DNA of 64,000 nucleotides, taken from positions 1-64,000 of the forward strand of contig JAAVCK010000019.1 of the NCBI GenBank assembly GCA_014802325.1. Direction: 5' to 3'. The translations under genes were made by a program, and so were the position numbers. The first letter of the stretch is position 1. The number at the start of each line of letters is the position of its first letter. Shown here in pieces: positions 1 to 7,875 of this stretch. This DNA is from Bacteroides sp. GTDB lineage: Bacteria; Bacteroidota; Bacteroidia; Bacteroidales; Muribaculaceae. A model generated the notes under the pieces. It was not told the DNA's origin, searched no databases, and was given only the letters and a program-made list of their open reading frames with translations.

Positions 1-118
1 ACGAACCCTCATTTAAGCTTTTACCCAAAGTATATCTCGGAAGTGGCAAATGCAGCCTGAATCTTCCGAATTTATGTATAAAATAGAGACTGCCTAACTT
101 TGGTTGTTAGACAGCCTC
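1..118. mobile_element. Probable end of an insertion sequence (right terminal region; possible transposase C-terminus reading in from the left)
   Basis: Frame 1 is open from base 1 to a TGA at 58-60 (TNPHLSFYPKYISEVANAA*). It is followed by GAGACTGCCTAAC (86-98) ... GTTAGACAGCCTC (106-118), an imperfect inverted repeat whose outer end resembles IS-type GAGGCTGTCTAA termini. It abuts the point where CapA homology starts. Confidence 0.5.
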
Positions 119-1054
119 TATGACTATTCGGGTTATTTCTCGACTGTAAAGCCTTTCATATCTCAGGCTGACTACGCGGTGGTCAATCTTGAGACTCCGC
201 TTGGTGGTCAGCCCTACTCGGGTTATCCGATGTTTTGCGCTCCTGATGAATATCTCGACGCTCTGACCGATGCCGGTTTTGACCTCATACTTGCGGCCAA
301 CAATCACACTCTCGACCGCCGCGACAATGGTATACAGCGCACGATCGACCAGTTTGAAAAGCGGAATGTTCCCTATGTCGGTATTTATCGCGATCAGGCC
401 GCACGCGACTCCATTCTGCCTCTTATACGCGACATCAACGGCTTCCGAGTGGCCTTCCTTAATTATACTTACGGCACCAACGGCATGAAGCGCTCTACCC
501 CCGTCGGTCTTGATTACATCGACCGCACCCTTATGGCCAAAGATATCTCCGAAGCCCGCAGAAAAGGGGCTGAAATCGTGGCTGTGTGCGTTCACTGGGG
601 CGATGAATACCATCTGCTGCCTAACTCATCGCAACGTGATCTGGCCGATTTCCTCAAAAAGCAGGGCGCAGACCTGATTATAGGCGGTCATCCTCACGTC
701 ATACAACCCATGGAAATCTTCGACGCCGACACCATCGGCCGCAAAGGATTGCTCGTGTACTCGCTGGGCAATTTCATATCAGGTATGAAAAAACCTGACA
801 CACGCGGCGGCGCAGTTGTTACCGTCACACTTGCGCGTGACTCCTTAGGCCGGCCCACAGTCAAGGGTGCCGAATATTCGCTCGTGTTTGTCAACTCACC
901 CGTAAAATATGGTGATAATTTCCGTCTCTTCCCGGCCGAAAGCGACTCAATAGCGCCGGTATGGCGTCAGCAGCGCGACATATTTGTGCGTAATGCTGTC
1001 GGCACATTTGACAAGCACAATAAAGGCGTAGACCGCAAAATCCTGAACAAGTAG
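104..1054 (+). pseudogene. CapA-family (PGA_cap) metallophosphoesterase-like protein, 5'-truncated
   Basis: Contains ADYAVVNLETPLGG, AANNHTLDR, CVHWGDEYHLLPNSSQRDLADFL, GADLIIGGHPHVIQPMEI and YSLGNFISG motifs. It lacks the N-terminal GDxM segment and signal peptide, and the only start is a TTG inside the IS-like end. Confidence 0.75.
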
Positions 1055-1106
1055 ACCTTGCGACGTGTTATCAGTATATAATTTTTTAATATCATAGCTG
1101 ATAACA

Positions 1107-2423
1107 ATGACATCCACCACATCTCCAACGTCGCGTCAGCGAGTAGTAGTGATAGGAGGAGGCTTTGCCGGACTCAACTTCATAAAGCATCTCGACGACC
1201 GAAAATTTGATATAATTCTTGTTGACCGCAATAACTTCCACGGTTTTCCGCCTCTGTTTTATCAGGTGGCGTCGTCAGGTCTCGACCCTACAAGTATAGC
1301 GTTTCCTTTTCGCCGCGAATTGCGCTCCGGCAAGCACCACAAAGCGGAGTTTCATCTTGGCGAAGTAAGGAGCATCGATGTAGGCAGACGAACCGTGACC
1401 ACCGATCTTGAGACTATATCTTACGACCGGCTTGTGATTGCGGCCGGAAGTACCAACAATTTCTTCGGCAACGATGATCTGCTTGCTAAAGTCTATACCC
1501 TCAAATCCACCGACGAAGCCATCCGTATTCGCAATGAGATGCTTGATCGTTTCGAGCGTGCTGCCATCGAACCCGATCCGGAAAAACGGCGACGTCTGCT
1601 GAGCTTCATTGTCATAGGCGGCGGTCCGGCCGGCGTGGAGATAGCCGGTGCGCTCGGTGAGATGAAGCGCTATGTGATTCGGCGCGATTACCCCACTCTG
1701 TCGCCCGACGACGTCTCTATAATTCTCATGGAAGGCTCTGACCGGTTGCTGCGCACCATGAGCGAGAAATCGTCGGCCGACGCACAGAAAGGCCTCGATG
1801 CTCTTATGGTCGACATTCGCCTCAATACTATTATGAAATCTTATAGTGACGACAATATCGTCACCACCACCGACGGATCTACGTTTTACTCCGAGATGGT
1901 GATCTGGACTGCCGGAGTGCAAGGCGTACAGTTTGAATGGACCGGTGCTGAAAAGCCCGTGGGTGGAGGCGGTCGTATCGTTACCGACGGCTTTTGCCGG
2001 GTGGAGGGGATAGATAACGTGTATGCTATCGGCGATATCGGCATTCATACTTCCGACGACATGCCCCGCGGTCTGCCGCAACTTGCTCAAGTAGCCATTC
2101 AGCAAGGCAAATTCCTTGCCAAGCTGCTCAATACAGGTCGCGCCGACAAACCATTCCACTACAAGGATAAAGGCTCTATGGCTACTATAGGCCGCAATCG
2201 AGCCGTGGCCGACCTGCCCCACTATCATTTCAGCGGATGGATGGCGTGGATGGCGTGGATGTTTGTGCATCTGCTCTCATTGCTCGGTATGCGGAGCAAG
2301 ATCAATGTGCTGCTCAACTGGATGTGGGCCTACTTCACCTACAACACCTCCCTTCGCCTCCTCCTCCGCGGCTCCCGCTACCCCGAGCGCGGCGAAATGT
2401 GGGACGGCACGAGACCAAAATAA
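1107..2423 (+). CDS. ndh: Type II NADH dehydrogenase (NAD(P)/FAD-dependent oxidoreductase)
   Basis: VVVIGGGFAGLNFIKHL FAD-binding motif, second Rossmann motif VIGGGPAGVEIAGALGE, and NVYAIGDIG; NDH-2 architecture with a C-terminal amphipathic region. Confidence 0.88.
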   Translation: MTSTTSPTSRQRVVVIGGGFAGLNFIKHLDDRKFDIILVDRNNFHGFPPLFYQVASSGLDPTSIAFPFRRELRSGKHHKAEFHLGEVRSIDVGRRTVTTDLETISYDRLVIAAGSTNNFFGNDDLLAKVYTLKSTDEAIRIRNEMLDRFERAAIEPDPEKRRRLLSFIVIGGGPAGVEIAGALGEMKRYVIRRDYPTLSPDDVSIILMEGSDRLLRTMSEKSSADAQKGLDALMVDIRLNTIMKSYSDDNIVTTTDGSTFYSEMVIWTAGVQGVQFEWTGAEKPVGGGGRIVTDGFCRVEGIDNVYAIGDIGIHTSDDMPRGLPQLAQVAIQQGKFLAKLLNTGRADKPFHYKDKGSMATIGRNRAVADLPHYHFSGWMAWMAWMFVHLLSLLGMRSKINVLLNWMWAYFTYNTSLRLLLRGSRYPERGEMWDGTRPK

Positions 2424-2490
2424 CAAATCACCCGTAAAAAAACAGTATGGAACGCCCACCGGGGAGCAAATCATTACCCTCAGAAGTTAC

Positions 2491-2743
2491 TTCACCTGCA
2501 GAGCAGGTGAAAGCACAATAGCGTAGGGTTGAGGTATATAACGAGACCCTACGACAAATCATAGCTCCCGAATAATGCAGGCGCGGGAGCGTGTGCAAGC
2601 AATGATGATCAGTAAGCCCCTATTGTCGTTGCAATGCCCGCACACGCTCCCGCGCGTGCGGAATATGTAAATGATTGGCTTCGTGGGGTTTCGGCACGGC
2701 CTCAACCACCACGCCATTATGTATACACCTGCGCTGCAGGTGT
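2491..2743. repeat. Cluster of perfect palindromes, REP/REPIN- or MITE-like
   Basis: TTCACCTGC-AGA-GCAGGTGAA (2491-2511); CGTAGGGT-N16-ACCCTACG (2522-2553); GCGCGGGAGCGTGTGC (2581-2596) inverted at 2640-2655; ACACCTGC-GCT-GCAGGTGT (2725-2743). Confidence 0.6.
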
Positions 2744-2822
2744 TAGAGTAAAGAACAGCCATCGGCACGTAGAGGGTGTGTCAAAATAGACTTAAAAAAA
2801 AGGAACAAGCGTCCCCAGGACG

Positions 2823-3174
2823 CTACGAATAACTCAATGCGCGGTGGGTAACGAGGGCGAGGACTTGTGTTTCTTTGGTAACATCGCCCTTAGTAAGAGC
2901 GCGGATCTGCGCGTTCATGGCGGCTTCGACCGACAAGGAGTGAGAGCCAAGCAAGAGCCGGGAGCAATTCAGCGATAGTGAGAGGTGTAACATCGAACAA
3001 TGTTTTACCCTTACGGAGCAGATATGCACTGGATGGTTGCGTGCCGATAACCTTTGTGTCGCTCCATTGTAGCAAGCAAAGGGTCTTAACCTCGTCTGCC
3101 GAGAAGTCGTAAGTGAGAAGCTGATAAACGTAACGTAGTTGTTTATCGCCTAAATCGTGCCATCCCTCAGGCAC
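2823..3174 (-). pseudogene. Frameshifted remnant of a Bacteroidales hypothetical protein (LPxxWxxLxxKQLRYVYxLL...DEVKTxCLxxWS type)
   Basis: MPEGWHDLGDKQLRYVYQLLTYDFSADEVKTLCLLQWS in one frame (2890-3174); the C-terminal part NAQIRALTKGDVTKETQVLAL continues in another frame (ORF 2823-3029). Confidence 0.55.
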
Positions 3175-3325
3175 GATATAATGGAGGCTGTCTGCATAAG
3201 TCTGAGAGTTAATATAGTGCGAAAGTACGGTAACTCGCAGACCGGGTAAAAGACAGCAAAGGCGACTTCCGGAGAGGGAACCGCCTTGGAAAGAAAACGT
3301 CTTTTAATAGACGTTGTATTTGGTT

Positions 3326-3664
3326 TTATCTTTTGCGGTAGACATTTCCATTATACGAAACGTTTTGAACGGAACCTCCGCTAATTGTAGCCTTACAAGA
3401 TACCTCATTGCCGTCGAAGTTGAAAATAATCCAACCGTCATGTAGGCGATATGTACCTTCGATTCGTACATTATCTCCTTTTGTAAGGACACATTTTCCA
3501 TTGGAATATAGTGTTATACACTCGTCACTCCAATACAATTTAGATGTTCCTCGCGAAACTGTATTTTGGGCATACAGAACTTCGGTGCTTTCGTATGGGG
3601 TCGCCATACTTTGAACACTGCTTAAGCATAATGCCGCAAACGCGAGAATGAGTAGTTTCTTCAT
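3326..3664 (-). CDS. Small secreted hypothetical protein
   Basis: Signal peptide MKKLLILAFAALCLSSVQSMA; beta-rich remainder (GKCVLTKGDNVRIEGTYRLHDGWIIFNFDGNEV). Confidence 0.7.
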   Translation of the reverse strand: MKKLLILAFAALCLSSVQSMATPYESTEVLYAQNTVSRGTSKLYWSDECITLYSNGKCVLTKGDNVRIEGTYRLHDGWIIFNFDGNEVSCKATISGGSVQNVSYNGNVYRKR

Positions 3665-3710
3665 ACGCTTTGTGATATTTTGATTGGTCTTACAGCCCCA
3701 TCGACCTGAT

Positions 3711-3926
3711 AAAAAAAGAGGCGTGGGCTGCTATGCCACGCCTTAACTGGAAGGTGGTCGGATTACCTTTGTATGCAGATGTGGAATAAACAGCTCCACG
3801 CTATAAAGCATGGAGACCGCTAAGCCAATTCTTGCATACGTGAGTAAGTTTCCGACGCTTCTCCAGTACAAGAAAATGGGCATAACGCCTCTTGTTAACA
3901 ATGTCTCGAATTAATGGCCATTAATT
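3711..3926 (-). ncRNA. ssrS: 6S-like RNA (Bacteroidales-type structured ncRNA)
   Basis: Minus strand: TATATTTG -7 box (3932-3939), then a long rod-like fold: ACTGGA..TCCAGT, GTCGGA..TCCGAC, GTATGCA..TGCATAC, apical CTCCATGC-TTTATA-GCGTGGAG. Ends in GGCGTGG-N-CCACGCC followed by a CTTTTTTT tract. Confidence 0.65.
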
Positions 3927-4031
3927 CGTTGCAAATATATCAATTTCTTTCGATACTCCAAAATAAGTCTGAATATTTTTTTAGAATTAGATACACACCT
4001 TGGAGAAAAAGCATTATCTTTGCAGTTAAGA

Positions 4032-4428
4032 AACGGTAGCCCGATGGTTGTGTCGCTCACCGACGTATGAGCGGTGTGAGGAAAGTCCGGGCAACGTAGA
4101 GCGCCATATTTTCTAACGGGAAGCTGTCGGCGACGGCAGAGTAGCGTGACAGAAAACAACCGCCCGCCACCCTATCGGGGGCAGGCAAGGGTGAAAAGGT
4201 GAGGTAAGAGCTCACCGGGCTTTGCAGCGATGCAGAGTGCCGCACGCCTTATGGGTTGCAAGGCCAAGTATACCGGCATTTAAGGATTGCTCGTCCGCTG
4301 CCGGGGGGTAGGCTGCTTAAGTGCACACTGTGCACTCAGATAAATGACACGACCGCCGGTTCAACCCTCCTCCTGCGGGATGGAAGTGAACCGACGACAA
4401 AACCCGGCTTATAGTCGGACTACCGTTT
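4032..4428 (+). ncRNA. rnpB: RNase P RNA component (bacterial type A-like)
   Basis: Conserved GAGGAAAGTCCGGGC (CR-I region), ACAGAAAACAACCGCC, GGTAAGAGCTCACC and AGATAAATGAC. Terminal P1 pairing AACGGTAG..CTACCGTT. TATCTTTG -7 box at 4015-4022. Confidence 0.93.
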
Positions 4429-4555
4429 TTCTCATTTCCTCACACAATCATTCCCTTCTATTTTTCGACGCATTTTTTCACCTAATAAATTTTAACAGCC
4501 GATAGCTGGATAACCTGCTATCGGCTGTAGACTTATGCAATCTTAACTCAATTCT

Positions 4556-5113
4556 CTACTCCTCTTCGTGCGGGAAAAGCTTATCCGCCTCATCAAGGTG
4601 GAAGTCTTTAGCCAAAAGAGCGATAAATTTAGAAATCTGAGCTACGGCATTCTGCGTGTCAGGAGTGATCTCCTTGCTCTGCAAGCGAAGCATGAGCATA
4701 CCATAAAGAGCCGTAAAGCATGTCTCGATTTCATTCACAGCCTTATCGCCGGCTTTAGCACGAAGCTCAACTATATAGGGCAACGTCTTATAAAACTCTG
4801 CCGTATAGTCTGGAAATCGCGGATCTTTAAGCAGTGCCAGATGAAGATCGGTCAGTTGTATTATCACATTTTTGGTAAGCTGAAGATGACCTGATTTTTC
4901 CACACCTTCGCGGTGCATCATATCGATGAGCGATTCATACCATTCGCGCATCTGGCGGCGCTGCTCATCGGTCAGTCCGTCAAAACGATCTATTACATTT
5001 TTCTCAATCCGGTCAATATCCAGACCATTGGCACGAATTATGTCTTCCACCTGCCACATATATAGCAGATATTCAGCAATATTTTCCTTACGTTTTTGCG
5101 AAGCTATTATCAT
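4556..5113 (-). CDS. DUF4924 family protein
   Basis: MIIASQKRKENIAEYLLYMWQVEDIIRANGLDIDRI, a Bacteroidetes-conserved family; internal Met chosen as start. Confidence 0.75.
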   Translation of the reverse strand: MIIASQKRKENIAEYLLYMWQVEDIIRANGLDIDRIEKNVIDRFDGLTDEQRRQMREWYESLIDMMHREGVEKSGHLQLTKNVIIQLTDLHLALLKDPRFPDYTAEFYKTLPYIVELRAKAGDKAVNEIETCFTALYGMLMLRLQSKEITPDTQNAVAQISKFIALLAKDFHLDEADKLFPHEEE

Positions 5114-5161
5114 AATGATTTTCTTTGTTATATCTTTACAACGCCTCCGCACCCAAAAATG

Positions 5162-6739
5162 TTAAAACTCGCTCGTAAAGTGGAATTTGATTTTCGGGAA
5201 ATCTGTCTGGGCCATCTGGAGGACGTAGTTGGAATCGGCCAGAAATACATCGCGGCCGTCGCGGTCAACAGCCATGAACTGATGCTTGCGCTTCTTAAAT
5301 GCGGCAAGAGCTTCGGCATCGTCGCTCTCGATCCAGCACGCCTTGTAGAGCGAAATCGGTTCCCAGCGACACTGAGCTCCATATTCATGCAGGAGACGGT
5401 ATTGAATCACTTCAAACTGGAGCTGACCCACTGTGCCGATAATCTTGCGTCCGTTAAACTGATTTACGAAGAGCTGAGCCACGCCTTCGTCCATAAGCTG
5501 CTGTATACCTTTCTCCAACTGCTTTGACTTCATAGGATCGGTATTCTCGATATACTTGAACATCTCGGGCGAGAAACTGGGCAATCCCTTGAAATGTATG
5601 GTTTCACCCGAAGTGATAGTGTCGCCAATCTTGAAGTTGCCATTATCAGGTATACCCACTATATCACCGGGATATGCTTCATCGACTATGCTCTTTTTCT
5701 GAGCCATGAATGCTGTGGGAGCGGCAAATTTCATCACTTTGCCTGTGCGCACATGCTTGTATCCGGCATTGCGCTCAAATTTGCCCGAGCATACTTTCAC
5801 GAATGCAATACAGCTTCGATGGTTAGGATCCATGTTGGCGTGAATCTTGAACACAAATCCGGAGAAGTTTTCTTCATCGGGATTTATGGTGCGCTCTTCG
5901 GCATTGACGGGACGAGGAGCGGGTGCTATCTCCACGAAGCAGTCAAGCAGCTCCTTGACACCGAATGTATTGAGCGCTGATCCGAAAAATACCGGAGCTA
6001 CATCGCCCGACAGATAATCGTCAACATTAAATTCTGGATACACGCCTTCGATCAGTTCAAGATCCTCGCGCAGCTTGGCAGCGTCGGTCTCTCCTACGCT
6101 TTCGTCGATACGCGGATCGTCGAGGCTGTCGATTTCGACGCGCTCCGACACACGTTGCTTGTTGGGTGTGAAAAGATCAAGCGAGTGCTCGTAGATATTA
6201 TATACGCCCTTGAACTTCGCTCCTATATTTATAGGCCATGACAGGGGACGCACCTTGATCTTGAGTTCTTGTTCGAGCTCATCGAGAATCTCAAACGGAT
6301 CACGACCCTCACGGTCAAGTTTGTTGACGAATATTATCACCGGAGTGCGCCGCATGCGACACACCTCCATGAGCTTGCGTGTCTGCTGCTCAACACCTTT
6401 GGCCACGTCGACCACAATAATTACACTGTCCACTGCTGTAAGCGTGCGGTAAGTATCTTCAGCAAAATCCTGGTGACCGGGCGTGTCGAGAATATTGATT
6501 TTATAGTCTCCGTAATTGAAACCCATCACCGATGTAGCCACCGAAATACCGCGCTGCTTCTCAATCTCCATCCAGTCGGATGTAGCAGTCTTCTTAATTT
6601 TGTTTGACTTCACGGCTCCGGCTATGTGGATAGCGCCGCCGAAAAGAAGAAGTTTTTCGGTCAGTGTGGTTTTACCTGCGTCAGGGTGAGATATGATGGC
6701 AAATGTGCGTCGGCGATTGATTTCTTCGTTGAGACTCAT
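5162..6739 (-). CDS. prfC: Peptide chain release factor 3
   Basis: INRRRTFAIISHPDAGKTTLTEKLLLFGGAI, NILDTPGHQDFAEDTYRTL, VNKLDREGRDPFE; RF3 GTPase. Confidence 0.95.
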   Translation of the reverse strand: MSLNEEINRRRTFAIISHPDAGKTTLTEKLLLFGGAIHIAGAVKSNKIKKTATSDWMEIEKQRGISVATSVMGFNYGDYKINILDTPGHQDFAEDTYRTLTAVDSVIIVVDVAKGVEQQTRKLMEVCRMRRTPVIIFVNKLDREGRDPFEILDELEQELKIKVRPLSWPINIGAKFKGVYNIYEHSLDLFTPNKQRVSERVEIDSLDDPRIDESVGETDAAKLREDLELIEGVYPEFNVDDYLSGDVAPVFFGSALNTFGVKELLDCFVEIAPAPRPVNAEERTINPDEENFSGFVFKIHANMDPNHRSCIAFVKVCSGKFERNAGYKHVRTGKVMKFAAPTAFMAQKKSIVDEAYPGDIVGIPDNGNFKIGDTITSGETIHFKGLPSFSPEMFKYIENTDPMKSKQLEKGIQQLMDEGVAQLFVNQFNGRKIIGTVGQLQFEVIQYRLLHEYGAQCRWEPISLYKACWIESDDAEALAAFKKRKHQFMAVDRDGRDVFLADSNYVLQMAQTDFPKIKFHFTSEF

Positions 6740-6796
6740 AAAAAATATATATTTCTGATTTTTCGGGTGCAAAGTTACAAAAAGCCGCGCAAACTA

Positions 6797-7723
6797 TCAA
6801 AAAATCACACGGCAAAGCAACCACGTAAAGCGGCGGAAGCAGCGATGATAGCGGTAAACGAGCATCAGCCGTCGGCGGTTAGGATTCCGTGCAAGCACTT
6901 TTGCGCGCAGACGCAATGCCTCACTCTCAGCCCTTTCGATGCTATATTCGGCTGCTAAAATCATGCTGCGGCAGTCGATCCAGTTGACCAGAACCGGCTG
7001 ACGAGCTTCAAGCGCCGTGCGACGCATCTCGTCAAGTGTTCGCTCCCATTTTTCGGGATTAGTGCTGAACATGGATTCCGTTATCGAATCGGGCATTACC
7101 TCCACCTCTACCGTAGGCTTGCCGGGCACTATGGTGATAATCGGATCAAGCAAGAGCATGCGCTGGCCTAACTCTATATCATCCCATCCACCTATAGCCG
7201 GATTCCAAAGCCCAGCTTTTTCTAATAGCGAGCGGCGCGCCACATATCTCAGCGTGGCAAACTGACCGGAAAATATATTGAAAAATTTGTGGGAATGCTT
7301 ATGAAAATATCCTGTCTTCCGCTTTCCGCCCGGAAGAGTCATCATAAAACTTTTACCCGCCACATCAGCCTCAGGGTGAGATGCGAGCCTGTCGGCGAAA
7401 CTTTCCACATGGTCGGGCAACATCAGATCGTCGCTGTCGAAAAACATCACATATTCAGCCGTCGACTCATCAAGGCCGCGATTACGGGCGGAAGCGGCCC
7501 CCGGCTTAGATTCGGTCAGCACTTTTACCGTCAATCCTCGTCGCTCCATCTTGTCAGCCCATTCGCGGAGCACATGCAATGTATGATCCGACGAATTATT
7601 ATCGACAAGTATTACCCGTGCAGGCATAACCGTCTGCATCTCAATGCTGCGCAGTGTTTTACCTACGACCGTCGCACGATTATATACCGGAATAATTATG
7701 TCGATTAAAGATGTGGATTTCAT
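6797..7723 (-). CDS. Glycosyltransferase family 2 protein
   Basis: IDIIIPVYNRATVVGKTLRSI, VDNNSSDHT, ARNRGLDES, FFDSDDLMLPDHV. Confidence 0.85.
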   Translation of the reverse strand: MKSTSLIDIIIPVYNRATVVGKTLRSIEMQTVMPARVILVDNNSSDHTLHVLREWADKMERRGLTVKVLTESKPGAASARNRGLDESTAEYVMFFDSDDLMLPDHVESFADRLASHPEADVAGKSFMMTLPGGKRKTGYFHKHSHKFFNIFSGQFATLRYVARRSLLEKAGLWNPAIGGWDDIELGQRMLLLDPIITIVPGKPTVEVEVMPDSITESMFSTNPEKWERTLDEMRRTALEARQPVLVNWIDCRSMILAAEYSIERAESEALRLRAKVLARNPNRRRLMLVYRYHRCFRRFTWLLCRVIF

Positions 7724-7875
7724 CTGGCAGAAAATTTTTGATACAAAGTTAACTAAAAATCCGAACTATAATTCGTATCTTTGCACCAAAATTCAGGCCA
7801 TAAGTCAGGCCTTGAGTGCGTTTAGGTAAGAATCATCTGAAATTCAATATAATAGGTTCTAATAATACAATTTCT

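Noticed and set aside
1275-2270. Long minus-strand ORF (331 aa) opposite ndh
   Set aside because: Composition is that of an antisense shadow of a GC-rich coding frame; no domain motifs; ndh on the plus strand is unambiguous.
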